From contig NZ_CP043626.1 in the NCBI RefSeq assembly GCF_008807415.1, forward strand, positions 3,224,001 through 3,288,000: a DNA stretch of 64,000 nucleotides, in the 5' to 3' direction. Both the position numbers and the translations under genes were made by a program. This document shows, piece after piece, positions 1 through 8,877 of this stretch (within the stretch, counting starts at the first letter, position 1; each line of letters opens with the position of its first letter). This stretch comes from Pseudomonas denitrificans (nom. rej.) (lineage in GTDB: Bacteria; Pseudomonadota; Gammaproteobacteria; Pseudomonadales; Pseudomonadaceae). The notes below the pieces were generated by a model. That model ran no database searches. It was not told the origin of the DNA and saw nothing but the letters and a program-made list of their open reading frames with translations.

Positions 1-4
1 CCGA

Positions 5-1701
5 TTATGCCTGAGCCGACCAGAAGAACTCCACGGAGACCGCCTTGCCGTCGCCCGACCACTGACAGCGGTCAGACAACTGCCGGACCAGCGTCAGGCC
101 GCGCCCGCAGAGGCTGCCGGCGGCCCGCTGCGAAGCCAGCACCGCGCCCACGTCGAAACCGTCGCCGCTGTCCTCCACCCGCACAAGCAGGCGCCCGCCA
201 TCGCCGTGGGGGGAGAGATCAAGATGGAAGCGCACGAAGCCGTCGCGCAGGGTGGACAGGCGCTTGCTGCGCTCCTGGTAATAGCGGGCGAAGCCGGCGG
301 CATCGCACTTGAGCGAAGAGTCCAGGCCCATCACGCCGTGCTCCAGGGCGTTGGAGTACAGCTCGGCGAGCACGGTGTAGAGCGCACCACCGCGCGGGCG
401 CAGGTCTTGCACTTCCATCAGCAGTTGCAGCAGGAAGGGCAGCGGGTTGAAGTTGCGCAGAGTCGGCGCGCGGAATTCGAAGCTGGCGGACCAGTCCAGC
501 GGGCTGCTCAGGCCGCTGTCGGAGAACGCCAGCGGCGGGCGCTGCAGCGAGTCCTCGGGGACCAGCGCGATCTCCAGCATGCTGACGTCGTCCTGGGCCT
601 CACCGCGAAAACGCGCCACCGCCGCCTGGATGCCATCGAACAGGCGCGACGGCGCGAGACCCTCGCCGAACACCTGGCGCAGGCGCTCCTCGCCGAAGGC
701 TTCGCCCGTGGCATTGCGCGCCTCCAGCACGCCATCGGAGAAGAGGAACACACGGTCGCCCTCCTCCATCGCGTAGACCTCGACATGGTCGCTGAAGGCC
801 GACGGGTCGAGAATGCCCAGCGGCAGATGCCGCGACACCAGCGGCTGCAGTTCGCCGCTGGCGTGGCGGTGCAGGTAGCCGTTGGGCAGGCCGCCATTCC
901 ACACCTCCACCAGGCCACGCTGGAAACTCAGGTTGAGCACCGCGGCGCAGCAGAACACGCCCACCGGGAGAATGCGTTTGAGCTTGGCGTTCATCTCGCG
1001 AAGGATGTCCGCCATCGGGTAGCCCTTGGCGGTCATGCCGTAGAACACCTCGGCCAGCGGCATGGCGCCGATGGCCGCCGGCAAGCCATGGCCGGTGAAA
1101 TCGCCGAGCAGCACGTGCATGCCGCCGGAGGGCTTGAACGCCGCCAGCAGCAGGTCGCCGTTGAACAGCGCGAAGGGGATTGCAGGTAGCGGATGTTCGC
1201 CGCGTTCAGGCAACCCGAGTGCGCCACCTTGTCGAACACCGCCTTGGCCACCCGCTGCTCGTTGAGCAGGTGCTCGTTGTGCCGGGCGATCAGGTCGCGC
1301 TGCTCCAGCACCATCCGCTGCAGGTGATGCAGGCGCCCCATGGCGCGGATCTTGGCTTCGAGGATGACGCGGTTGTAGGGCTTGGAGAGGAAGTCATCGC
1401 CGCCCGCCTCCAAGCTCTGCACCAGCGCCTCGGGCTCGCTCAGCGACGTGAGGAAGATGATCGGCACCAGCTCCTCGCCAGCCTGCCTGCGAATCCGCCG
1501 CGCCGCCTCGAAGCCATCCATCACCGGCATCAGCGCATCCATCAGCACCAGCTGCGGGCGCTCCTGGGCGAACAGCGCGAGCGCTTCCAGCCCGTTGCCG
1601 GCGGTGATCACGCGATGCCCCTGGCGGCTGACGATGGTCGACAGCAACAGGCGATCGGCAGCGTTGTCGTCGGCGATCAGGACGGTGAGGAGTTCGGACA
1701 T
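5..1701 (-). pseudogene. hsbR: HsbR response regulator / SpoIIE-type phosphatase / HATPase, frameshifted
   Basis: The product is the output regulator of the HptB phosphorelay; in P. aeruginosa it dephosphorylates or phosphorylates the anti-anti-sigma factor HsbA. Two reading frames together give the expected domain order. First comes an N-terminal receiver (ADDN, phosphoacceptor Asp55 in LMDALMP), then a PP2C/SpoIIE phosphatase (GDFTGHG, FSDGVLEA, DDVSML), then a C-terminal GHKL kinase-like ATPase (SNALEHG, EDSGDGF, GRGLTLV). The frames break at a GGGG run at 1175-1178, about codon 175; one extra G restores a continuous protein of about 565 residues, close to my recollection of the P. aeruginosa length. 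The ATG at 1701 starts MSELL; an in-frame GTG lies 12 bases upstream. It follows hsbA by 28 bases. A sequencing or assembly error is as likely as a true mutation. Stop is TAA at 5-7. Confidence 0.85.
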
Positions 1702-1729
1702 GGCCGTTGCCACTGCAGAGCGCGTCGCG

Positions 1730-2035
1730 TCAGCTGATCCTGAACAGCTGCTCGAAGTTGGAGATGGACAGCACCTTGCGCACGTCCGGATTGCAGTGCG
1801 CCAGGCTGATCTGCGCGCTCTCGCCGCCGGCGTGGTCGCGCAGCAGCAGGAGCATGCCCAGCGCCGAGCTGTCGAGGTAAGTCGCGCCCTTCAGGTCCAC
1901 CACGTAGCGCTTGGGTGTGGTTTCGACACGCTCGTAGGCATTGCGGAATTCCTGGTGTGCGCCGAAATCGAAACGTCCCTGGACCACGATGGTGAGCTCC
2001 TGCCCGTCAGCGGAGGGAACGGAAGTGATGGCCAT
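1730..2035 (-). CDS. hsbA: HsbA anti-anti-sigma factor (STAS domain)
   Basis: This 101-residue single STAS-domain protein has the length of P. aeruginosa HsbA and the central motif YLDSSALG, whose first serine (Ser56) is the phosphorylation site in that protein. HsbA is known to switch partners between the anti-sigma factor FlgM and the diguanylate cyclase HsbD according to its phosphorylation, so it links the HptB relay to flagellar gene expression and c-di-GMP. A good Shine-Dalgarno (AAGGAG) lies 5 bases before the ATG. The gene is first of the hsbA-hsbR pair; hptB would be expected just left of the window. In other pseudomonads hsbA abuts fliJ, whereas here five unrelated genes intervene. 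Confidence 0.92.
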   Translation of the reverse strand: MAITSVPSADGQELTIVVQGRFDFGAHQEFRNAYERVETTPKRYVVDLKGATYLDSSALGMLLLLRDHAGGESAQISLAHCNPDVRKVLSISNFEQLFRIS

Positions 2036-2283
2036 GGGATTCTCCTTATCGATCGATGGTCGCGCACGAGCTTGAAGATGTAGCAGCTAGCGGTGACAGC
2101 GGCAACCTCGGCGAACAATGGGAAACCGCCTCGCCAGACCGGTCGAACGGTACCTGGCAGGTCGATTAATGGACCGCCGGTCGCCACAGGCGCGGCGAAT
2201 GCCTTTACCCTTTTACGCGTGCGACGCAGGGCGAAGGCTCGCAAGAGGCCTTGGAAGGGTCGCACCCGCAAGAAGGGGGGAGC
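2036..2283. other. Divergent intergenic region hsbA / porin
   Basis: This 248-base gap separates the divergent hsbA and TorF-like porin genes and must hold both promoters. I could not assign a convincing -35/-10 pair or operator to either side. A G-rich Shine-Dalgarno for the porin closes it on the right. Confidence 0.4.
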
Positions 2284-3000
2284 ATGTACAAGTCCATTCT
2301 CATCGCGGCCTGCGTGTTGTGCGCGGCGCCGTACGCAGGTGCCCAGGTGATGCAGCGCGAACTGGGCGATTTCGAACTCAAGTTCGCCAACTCGCCAACG
2401 CGCAGCATGGCCCAGGGGCTGGTCCAGCCGGGCCAGGCCAACAGCGCCCAGGGCGGCCTCGACATCACCCACGACAGTGGCTGGTACGTCGGCAGCTGGA
2501 CCTCGAACATCGAGCAGGAAAAGCCGCTGGAGATCGACAGCTACGCCGGCTTCAAGCACCCACTGGGCGACGGCAAGCTGGGCTACGAAGTGGGCACACT
2601 GCGCTACACCCGGCCGGAACAACCCGACTACGACAGCCAGGCCCTGTACGGCGGCCTCTCGGTATTCGGCAGCCGTCTCGGCGCGGCCTACAGCGCCCAG
2701 GCCGGGCGCAGCACCACCACGCTGTTCACCGACCTGGGCGTGCAGCCTGACCTCGGCTTCGACGTGACCTTCAAGTATTCCACCTACAACCTCGCCTCCC
2801 CCGTGAGCCTGAACAGCGGTGGCAGCGTCAGCGAATTCGGCGACTGGTCGGTGAACGTCAGCCGCCCCTGGAACGGCATCGACCTGAACTTCTCGTACAG
2901 CGGCAGCAGCCTCACCGGCGGAGACTGCAGCGCCTACTCCGGACACAACGCCTATTGCGACTCGGCGTTCATGTTCAAGGCCTCGCGACCGTTCTTCTGA
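2284..3000 (+). CDS. TorF-family putative outer-membrane porin
   Basis: The 238-residue product begins with a clear signal peptide (MYKSILIAACVLCAAPYAGA, cleavage near residue 20) and continues with alternating aromatic/polar strands and a terminal phenylalanine (SRPFF), as expected of an outer-membrane beta-barrel. The pattern of blocks such as DSGWYVGSWTSN and DLGFDVTFKYS fits the TorF family of putative porins (TIGR02001-like), whose substrate is usually unknown. The ATG at 2284 follows a GGGGGAG ribosome site; longer in-frame starts would delay the signal peptide. It lies immediately upstream of an AraC regulator and a LysE exporter in the same direction, but a shared role is only a guess. 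Confidence 0.75.
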   Translation: MYKSILIAACVLCAAPYAGAQVMQRELGDFELKFANSPTRSMAQGLVQPGQANSAQGGLDITHDSGWYVGSWTSNIEQEKPLEIDSYAGFKHPLGDGKLGYEVGTLRYTRPEQPDYDSQALYGGLSVFGSRLGAAYSAQAGRSTTTLFTDLGVQPDLGFDVTFKYSTYNLASPVSLNSGGSVSEFGDWSVNVSRPWNGIDLNFSYSGSSLTGGDCSAYSGHNAYCDSAFMFKASRPFF

Positions 3001-3143
3001 ACCACGCAGAGGCCGCAGAAAGTCAATTTCATTCAAGAGCGCGGCCGCGCAACAGGCTAGGGTTACGGTCACTCCTTCGGGGATCGACAGCTTGCGGCGC
3101 GCTCCCCGCGCCCACAGGCCGATCCCCCCCAGGTGACCCAGCG

Positions 3144-3944
3144 ATGTTGCACCGAGTGAACTGCACCTCCGCCGCCCTGCCCGGCCTGCGCATCGTCGAG
3201 ATACTCACGCAGCGCAGCTTCCCGCGCCACGCCCATGACGAGTACGGCATCGGCGTGATGCTCGAAGGCGGGCACCGCTCGTGGAGTGGCCGCGGACAGG
3301 TCGAGGCCGGGCCCTGCGACATCATCACCGTGAACCCCAATGAACTCCACGACGGCATTCCCCTGCGCGGCGCGCCGCGGCGCTGGTGGATGCTCTACGT
3401 GGAACCGGCGCTGCTGGCGGAACTGGCCGGCGGCAACATGGCCCAGCGCGAGTTCACCCTCCCTGCCCTTGCCTACCCGCCACTCGCCCAGCGCATTGCC
3501 AGCCTGCTGCAACACCTGCCGGGGGCCAGTGCCGATGAAGCCAGCGAAGGCGTGCTCGACCTGTTCGGCGAGTTGCTCGACCAGCGCCCAGACACGAGCG
3601 TGGCGCCCCTCCCTTCCCGCAGCGTGGCGCGCATGCTCGAACGGATTCACGACGACCCACGCAACGCTCCCGCGCTGGCGGAGCTGGCTGGCATTGCCGG
3701 GCTGACGCTCTATGCGGCACTGCGCCGCTTCCGCCGCGAACTGGGCACCACGCCCCACGCCTACCTCCTGCAGTACCGCGTGCGACAGGCCCACAAGGCC
3801 ATCGGCGAGGGGCGCACGCTGGCCGACGCGGCCCTGCTCTCCGGCTTCGCCGACCAGTCGCACATGACCCGCGCCTTCGCCCGCCAGCTCGGGCTGACAC
3901 CGGGGCAATGGCGCTCATCGTTCAGGCAGCCGTCAACGCCCTGA
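3144..3944 (+). CDS. AraC-family transcriptional regulator with cupin-type sensor domain
   Basis: The 266-residue protein has an N-terminal AraC-type ligand-binding cupin (residues about 15-110; FPRHAHDEYGIGVM and the CDIITVNPNELHDG turn) and a C-terminal double helix-turn-helix (about 165-260) ending in the family signature ALLSGFADQSHMTRAFARQLGLTPGQW. This class commonly regulates an adjacent amino-acid exporter, and a LysE-family exporter starts 49 bases downstream on the same strand, so that is its most likely target. The ATG at 3144 follows AGGTG; the open frame extends upstream without family similarity. Confidence 0.88.
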   Translation: MLHRVNCTSAALPGLRIVEILTQRSFPRHAHDEYGIGVMLEGGHRSWSGRGQVEAGPCDIITVNPNELHDGIPLRGAPRRWWMLYVEPALLAELAGGNMAQREFTLPALAYPPLAQRIASLLQHLPGASADEASEGVLDLFGELLDQRPDTSVAPLPSRSVARMLERIHDDPRNAPALAELAGIAGLTLYAALRRFRRELGTTPHAYLLQYRVRQAHKAIGEGRTLADAALLSGFADQSHMTRAFARQLGLTPGQWRSSFRQPSTP

Positions 3945-3993
3945 TTGCTCTGGTCGCACGGCCTCATTTCTTCCACACAGGAAACCCACGGGA

Positions 3994-4611
3994 ATGAACG
4001 CAGAATTCCTGCTGACGGCGTTCGTCGTCGTTTTGCTGCCCGGCACCGGCGTGCTCTACACCCTGGCCGTCGGCCTCGGCCTGGGCGCCCGCGCCGCCAG
4101 CCTTGCGGCGCTGGGCTGTACGCTGGGCATGCTCCCGCAACTGCTGCTCGCCACCTTCGGCCTGTCGCTGATCCTGCAGGCCAGCGCGGCCAGCTTCCAG
4201 TTCATCCGGCTGCTGGGCACGGCTTACCTGCTGTTCATCGCCTGGCAGGTGTTTCGCGGCAGCGGCGCCCTGGCGCTGGATTCGGCCAGCAGCCCACGCA
4301 GCATCCCGCAACTGGTGGGCACCGGGCTCTGGCTGAACCTGCTCAACCCCAAGCTCGGGCTGTTCTTCCTGGCCTTTCTGCCGCAGTTCGTGCCGGCCGG
4401 CAGCGAGGACACGCGGGGGCTGTTCCTGATGCTGGGCCTGGTGTTCGCGCTGATGACCCTCATCGTGTTCATCGGCTATGGGCTGCTGGCGTCCTGGGTA
4501 CGCGATTATGTGATCGGGCGTCCGGCGGTGATGACGCTGATCCGCTGGAGCTTCACTCTCGCCTTCGTCGTGCTGGCGCTAAGGCTGGCTGTCGAGACGC
4601 TGCAACCCTGA
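3994..4611 (+). CDS. LysE/RhtB-family amino-acid exporter
   Basis: The 205-residue inner-membrane protein has the six hydrophobic segments and length typical of the LysE/RhtB superfamily. It shows the characteristic opening (LLPGTGVLYTLAVGLGLGARA) and the loop motif GTGLWLNLLNPKLGLFFLAFLPQF, whose NPK and PQF elements are conserved in the family. Members export amino acids or small related molecules with proton exchange; substrate cannot be read from the sequence. It is probably controlled by the AraC gene 49 bases upstream and converges on the DUF1345 gene, leaving only 9 bases between stops. Confidence 0.88.
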   Translation: MNAEFLLTAFVVVLLPGTGVLYTLAVGLGLGARAASLAALGCTLGMLPQLLLATFGLSLILQASAASFQFIRLLGTAYLLFIAWQVFRGSGALALDSASSPRSIPQLVGTGLWLNLLNPKLGLFFLAFLPQFVPAGSEDTRGLFLMLGLVFALMTLIVFIGYGLLASWVRDYVIGRPAVMTLIRWSFTLAFVVLALRLAVETLQP

Positions 4612-4620
4612 TCACCCAAG

Positions 4621-5274
4621 CTAGCCGATCAGCCCCGCGCCCATGTTGATCGCCAGCCCCAGGATCGCGGTATTGAACAGGAAGCCGATCACCGAGTGCG
4701 CCAGCACCACCTTGCGCATCGCACGCGAGGCGACCTCAACGTCGGAGGTCTGCACCGCCACGCTGAGGGTGAATGAAAAGTAGAGGAAGTCCCAGTAGTC
4801 TGGATTCTTCTCGCCCTCGGGGAAGCGCAGCGCTGGTTTCGCCGCATCGGCCGAGTAGAACTGCCGGGCGTAGTGCATGGTGAAGATGGTGCCGATGAGG
4901 AACCAGGAGCCCAGCACCGTGCTGGCGGTAAAGGCGTAGCGGACGATCTTCTCACTGCCGTTGGCATGCCCGGCGGTGGCCAGCTCGACGACGATGGCGA
5001 CCAGGCTGGCCACGGCGGCAACGATGACCAGCACCAGCACCGCCTCGGCATTCTCGTCCTCGATTTCGGCCAGGCGGCGCACTTCCGCGGGCGCAGCGCG
5101 CAGCGCCAGCCAACCGATCAGCAGCACGTAGAGCCAGGCCATGCAGTTCCAGCCCAGCAACACACGGGTCATGGGCGCAAACGGGTAGCACGCCAGCCCC
5201 ACCAGCACACCCATGACGACGGAGCTGATCAGCCGCGGATGCGCCTGCAACAGGGCCCGGTTCAGGCGCAGCAT
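4621..5274 (-). CDS. DUF1345 integral membrane protein
   Basis: This 217-residue protein has about six transmembrane segments and the DUF1345 hallmark block [24 protein letters not shown] in its second half (roughly residues 150-175); function of the family is unknown. Its ATG at 5274 lies inside the 3' end of the upstream phosphotransferase gene, a 13-base overlap that suggests translational coupling. An upstream extension of the open frame is in the wrong register of the kinase gene and is rejected. It ends 9 bases from the convergent LysE gene. Confidence 0.82.
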   Translation of the reverse strand: MLRLNRALLQAHPRLISSVVMGVLVGLACYPFAPMTRVLLGWNCMAWLYVLLIGWLALRAAPAEVRRLAEIEDENAEAVLVLVIVAAVASLVAIVVELATAGHANGSEKIVRYAFTASTVLGSWFLIGTIFTMHYARQFYSADAAKPALRFPEGEKNPDYWDFLYFSFTLSVAVQTSDVEVASRAMRKVVLAHSVIGFLFNTAILGLAINMGAGLIG

Positions 5275-6098
5275 GCCATGCGGTCCAGCTCGGCGGCGGC
5301 CAGGTGCGCCACGCTCAGGTCGCTGTCGGCGGCCATGCCATCGTCGAGGAACCAGGCGGCGGAGAGACCGGCGAAAGCCAGCACCCATTCCAGCAGGCGG
5401 CGCCGGTCGACGCGTGCGTGCTCGACGATCACGTCGAGCTGGCGCAGGAAGCGCGTGCGCTCGCGGGAGGTCGGCAGGTCCGGATTGCACAGCAGGTTGG
5501 CGTAGTCGAACAGGCGCTCGCCATGCAGGCGCTTGGGGTCGATGGCCCGCCAGCCGCGCTCGGCGAAATCCAGGATGTTGTCGTGGTGAATATCGCCATG
5601 CAGTACGCACTGGTCATGCTCGCTGGCCAGCAGCGCCTCGGCGGTCTCCAGGCAACGCGGGAACAGCTCGCCATAGCGCCCGGCGGCAGGCGCGAGATCG
5701 CGGAACCACTCGCGCAGGTCGATCACCTCCGGCAGAGGCTTTTCGCGTGGCTGATGCAGCTTTCGCACGACATCGCAGACGATGCGGCTGGCCTGGTCGT
5801 CCTCGCCGTTCAGCGCCATGTGCATCAGCGACTGCGTGCCCTCGGCGCGCTCCATGAGGATGGTGTCGCCGTCGTAGGCATAGACCAGCGCTGCGCCGTC
5901 GCCGCCCCACCAGTCGAGCACCTTCGAGCCCAGGCGTTCGTCGATGTCCAGGGCGCGTTTGAGCATGGCTGAGCGCCCCTGCCAGCGAACCGGCAGCAGG
6001 TGGCTGCTCGGCGTGATGATCGGATCGCCTTCGGCGCTCAGGCGCCATAGCGAGAAGACGTGCCGGAAATCCACAGGCACAGGCGTGGGAAGAGGCAT
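5262..6098 (-). CDS. Aminoglycoside phosphotransferase-fold kinase (APH(6)/hydroxyurea-type)
   Basis: The 278-residue protein has the eukaryotic-like kinase catalytic loop [10 protein letters not shown] near residue 185, followed by the metal-binding DPK motif ([23 protein letters not shown]), and an N-terminal [13 protein letters not shown] block with the ATP-binding lysine. This combination is closest to the APH_6_hur group (streptomycin 6-kinase-like proteins). Most chromosomal members have no proven substrate, so antibiotic resistance should not be assumed. Start at ATG 6098 gives MPLPTPVP; a slightly longer start is possible. It begins 61 bases after the fliJ stop on the same strand, so read-through from the fliE-J operon is possible. 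Confidence 0.8.
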   Translation of the reverse strand: MPLPTPVPVDFRHVFSLWRLSAEGDPIITPSSHLLPVRWQGRSAMLKRALDIDERLGSKVLDWWGGDGAALVYAYDGDTILMERAEGTQSLMHMALNGEDDQASRIVCDVVRKLHQPREKPLPEVIDLREWFRDLAPAAGRYGELFPRCLETAEALLASEHDQCVLHGDIHHDNILDFAERGWRAIDPKRLHGERLFDYANLLCNPDLPTSRERTRFLRQLDVIVEHARVDRRRLLEWVLAFAGLSAAWFLDDGMAADSDLSVAHLAAAELDRMACCA

Positions 6099-6159
6099 GA
6101 AGGAGTCCAACCGGGGAGACTGACTGGAGCCTAGCACGGCGTTCCGCGGAACCCGATCG

Positions 6160-6606
6160 CTATTGCTCGGCGGAAGGCTTCAGGCGCTGGGCGAATTCGT
6201 CGAGCTGTTTCTGCTCGTACTTGTCGGCGGCCAGGCGCGCTTCCTCGCGGTAGCGCTCCACCAGCTTGCGCAGTCCTTCGAGGCGCGCGTACTTCTCCTG
6301 CCAGATGACCCGCGCCTTGCCCACGTTGGTCTCGTGGAAGGCCACCGAGCGATTCTGCTGCTCGACGGCACCTTCGAGCTGGGAGAGGAAGCGCTGGTAG
6401 TTGATCAGCCACTGGCCGCTGACACCCTGCTGGCCGTTGGTGATCCATTGCTGCTGGTAGTCGTAGCGGTAGCGCTCAAGCTCGGCGAGCTTGCGCTGCG
6501 CCTGCTGCAGCTGGCCCTGCATCTGGCCGAGCTGACGCGCGGCCTCCCGCTCGGCCTTGAGCGCCATGTCCACCACCGGGGCGAGGCGTTCGGCGCGGCG
6601 GTTCAT
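6160..6606 (-). CDS. fliJ: Flagellar export protein FliJ
   Basis: A 148-residue, charged, almost wholly alpha-helical coiled-coil protein, matching the size of pseudomonad FliJ. FliJ forms the central stalk of the FliI ATPase ring and helps couple ATP hydrolysis and chaperone escort to type III export at the cytoplasmic face. Heptad-like stretches run through residues 15-60 and 75-140 (QLQQAQRKLAELERYRYDY). It is last of fliE-F-G-H-I-J, but a REP palindrome separates it from fliI by 127 bases, unlike the overlapping upstream genes. The chosen ATG follows GGTGAG. Confidence 0.9.
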   Translation of the reverse strand: MNRRAERLAPVVDMALKAEREAARQLGQMQGQLQQAQRKLAELERYRYDYQQQWITNGQQGVSGQWLINYQRFLSQLEGAVEQQNRSVAFHETNVGKARVIWQEKYARLEGLRKLVERYREEARLAADKYEQKQLDEFAQRLKPSAEQ

Positions 6607-6733
6607 TGGCTCACCACGAGCCGTAGGATGGGTGGAGCGGAACGGTACCCATGCTGCATCTCGCCACGAGCTGAAAGACGATGGGTATCGCAAGCTCCAC
6701 CCATCCTACGCAAAGCAGTTCCTGGCCGCTTCA
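6607..6733. repeat. REP/BIME palindrome between fliI and fliJ
   Basis: The core at 6622-6711 consists of two inverted units, one beginning GTAGGATGGGTGGAGC and the other ending GCTCCACCCATCCTAC, around a central spacer. The same family occurs at 37146-37230, 45013-45051, 55108-55190, 56655-56736 and 60313-60398. It could form a long hairpin in the fli mRNA and dampen expression of fliJ relative to fliI. Confidence 0.8.
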
Positions 6734-8089
6734 TCAGCCGGCCTTGCCGCTGACGACTGCATCCAGCAGCAGGCGCGAGTCGTCGAGGTTCTGGCTCTCG
6801 TCCAGGGCCTGGCGGAGGAACTGGCGCATGATCGGGAAGCGCTGGATGGCCAGGTCGGTTTCCGGATCGCCGCCGGCCACGTAGGCGCCGACGCTGATCA
6901 GGTCGCGGCTCTGCTGGTAGCGCGACCACAGCTGCTTGAAGCGCTGGGCGTCACGCATGTGCTCGGGCGTAGTGACCTGGGGCATCACCCGGCTGATCGA
7001 GGCTTCGATGTCGATGGCCGGGTAATGGCCTTCCTCGGCCAGCCGGCGTGACAGCACGAAGTGGCCGTCGAGTACGCCCCGCGCGGCATCGGCGATCGGG
7101 TCCTGCTGGTCGTCGCCTTCGCTGAGCACGGTGTAGAAAGCGGTGATCGAACCGCCGCCCTTTTCGCCGTTGCCGGCACGCTCGACCAGACGCGGCAGCT
7201 TGGCGAACACCGACGGCGGATAGCCCTTGGTCGCCGGCGGCTCGCCGATGGCCAGCGCGATCTCACGCTGGGCCTGGGCGTAACGGGTCAGGGAATCCAT
7301 CAGCAACAGGACGTTCTTGCCCTTGTCGCGGAAGTACTCGGCGATGCGGGTGCAGTACTGCGCGGCGCGCAGGCGCATCAGCGGCGCATCGTCCGCCGGC
7401 GAAGCAACGACCACGGAGCGCTTGAGGCCTTCCTCGCCGAGGATGTGCTCGATGAATTCCTTCACCTCGCGGCCCCGTTCGCCGATCAGCCCGACCACGA
7501 TGATGTCGGCCTTGGTGAAGCGGGTCATCATGCCCAGCAGCACGGACTTACCCACGCCGGTACCGGCGAACAGGCCCAGGCGCTGGCCACGACCGACGGT
7601 GAGCAGAGAGTTGATCGAGCGGATGCCGACGTCCATCGGCTCGTGGATCGGGTCGCGCGCCAGCGGGTTGATGATCGGGCCGTCCATCGGCACCCAGTCC
7701 TCGGCGCGCATGCCGCCCTTGCCGTCCAGCGCGCGGCCGACGCCGTCGAGCACGCGACCGAGCATGGACATGCCCATGGGCAGCCGGCCGGAGTCCGGCA
7801 GCGGCACCACGCGGGCGCCAGGGGCGATGCCGACGAGGCTGCCCACCGGCATGAGGTAGATCTTGCTGCCGGCAAAGCCCATGACTTCGGCTTCCACCTG
7901 CACCGGGTGATAGCCGCCGTCGTTGATCACCTGGCAGCGGCTGCCGACGGCGGCCTGCAGCCCCTCGGCCTCCAGCGTCAGGCCGACCATGCGCAGCAGG
8001 CGGCCCTCCACCACAGGCTGGGTCGGCAGGCTCACGGCGTCGCTGTAGCCCTGCAGACGACGGGCGAAGCTGACGCGATCAAGACGCAT
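6734..8089 (-). CDS. fliI: Flagellum-specific export ATPase FliI
   Basis: The 451-residue ATPase energises type III export of rod, hook and filament subunits. The Walker A motif GTGVGKS is at residues 176-182, the Walker B region at [17 protein letters not shown], and the family catalytic block [15 protein letters not shown] follows Walker A by about 30 residues. Resemblance to F1 beta subunits is clear throughout, and the C-terminal helical domain is present. The start overlaps the fliH stop by 11 bases, indicating translational coupling. FliH should act as its negative regulator and FliJ as stalk. Confidence 0.97.
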   Translation of the reverse strand: MRLDRVSFARRLQGYSDAVSLPTQPVVEGRLLRMVGLTLEAEGLQAAVGSRCQVINDGGYHPVQVEAEVMGFAGSKIYLMPVGSLVGIAPGARVVPLPDSGRLPMGMSMLGRVLDGVGRALDGKGGMRAEDWVPMDGPIINPLARDPIHEPMDVGIRSINSLLTVGRGQRLGLFAGTGVGKSVLLGMMTRFTKADIIVVGLIGERGREVKEFIEHILGEEGLKRSVVVASPADDAPLMRLRAAQYCTRIAEYFRDKGKNVLLLMDSLTRYAQAQREIALAIGEPPATKGYPPSVFAKLPRLVERAGNGEKGGGSITAFYTVLSEGDDQQDPIADAARGVLDGHFVLSRRLAEEGHYPAIDIEASISRVMPQVTTPEHMRDAQRFKQLWSRYQQSRDLISVGAYVAGGDPETDLAIQRFPIMRQFLRQALDESQNLDDSRLLLDAVVSGKAG

Positions 8090-8876
8090 CGGCGCCGCCC
8101 TGATCGGCTTCGAGGTTCACGTGCAGGTCTGGCTCCAGGGCGTGGGTCGCCTGGTCGCGCTGCTGCTCGAAGAGCTGCTTCACGGCCTGGGCCAGGCGCG
8201 TTTCGACAGTGGCGTCGATGCGCGAATGTTCGGTCTCGATGCGGCAGCCGCCGGGCAGCAGGCCGTCGTCCTCGATGATCTTCCAGCTTTCCTCGTGGCG
8301 ATCGCGCAAGGCCTTCACCAGTTCGAAGTCCTGCGGATTGACCTGGATGCGGATGTTGCTGGCGCCCATCGGCAGCAGCTTGAGCGCCTCGCGCAGCACC
8401 AGGCGAATCTGGCTGGAGTCGGTGGCCAGCTCGCGCTGCACCACCTGGCGCACCACGTGGGTCACCAGGTTGAGCATGCCCTGTTCGAGCATCTGGTCCT
8501 GTTCGGCAATGGGCTCGAGCAGGTGCGACATCAGGGTTTCGAGATTCTGCAGGCGCGGTTGCAGCGCCGCGTCGGCTTCCTGACGCGCCTTGATCTGGCC
8601 GGCGTGGAAGCCGTCCTTTTCGCCAGTGGAGAAGCCCTCGTTGTAGGCCTCCTGGCGAATCGCCTCGAGCTCGTCGAGCGTCAGCGGCTTGACCTCTTCC
8701 TCGGGCACCTCTTCGATCTGCGGCGGCTCCTCGACTACCGGCTCGGGTTCGGGCTCAGGCTCCGGGGCCGGCCGCGCCGGGTCGAAGCTGGGCAGCGACC
8801 AGCGGTCGAAGCCCGCCACGTCGCGCGCGCGGATCAGCTCGCTGAGTTTGTCTTCGTCTTTGGCCGGCGGTACCAC
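8079..8876 (-). CDS. fliH: Flagellar assembly protein FliH
   Basis: This 265-residue cytoplasmic protein regulates FliI and carries it to the export gate. The N-terminal third is acidic and proline/glutamate rich (about residues 35-65, EPEPEPEP), followed by a glutamine/alanine-rich coiled coil and a conserved C-terminal FliI-binding domain ([40 protein letters not shown]). The start is GTG at 8876, placed two bases upstream of the fliG stop on the coding strand with a GAGGAG ribosome site inside the fliG end. FliG and FliI flank it with near-zero spacing. Confidence 0.95.
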   Translation of the reverse strand: MVPPAKDEDKLSELIRARDVAGFDRWSLPSFDPARPAPEPEPEPEPVVEEPPQIEEVPEEEVKPLTLDELEAIRQEAYNEGFSTGEKDGFHAGQIKARQEADAALQPRLQNLETLMSHLLEPIAEQDQMLEQGMLNLVTHVVRQVVQRELATDSSQIRLVLREALKLLPMGASNIRIQVNPQDFELVKALRDRHEESWKIIEDDGLLPGGCRIETEHSRIDATVETRLAQAVKQLFEQQRDQATHALEPDLHVNLEADQGGADAS

Positions 8877-8877
8877 G

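Noticed and set aside
1170..1185. Programmed ribosomal frameshift in hsbR
   Set aside because: There is no slippery heptamer with a downstream structure, the family is not known to use one, and a single missing base in a G run explains it more simply.
5262..6098. Annotating the APH-fold kinase as an antibiotic-resistance gene
   Set aside because: The kinase motifs are general, and its place beside fliJ in the chromosome gives no support for a resistance role.
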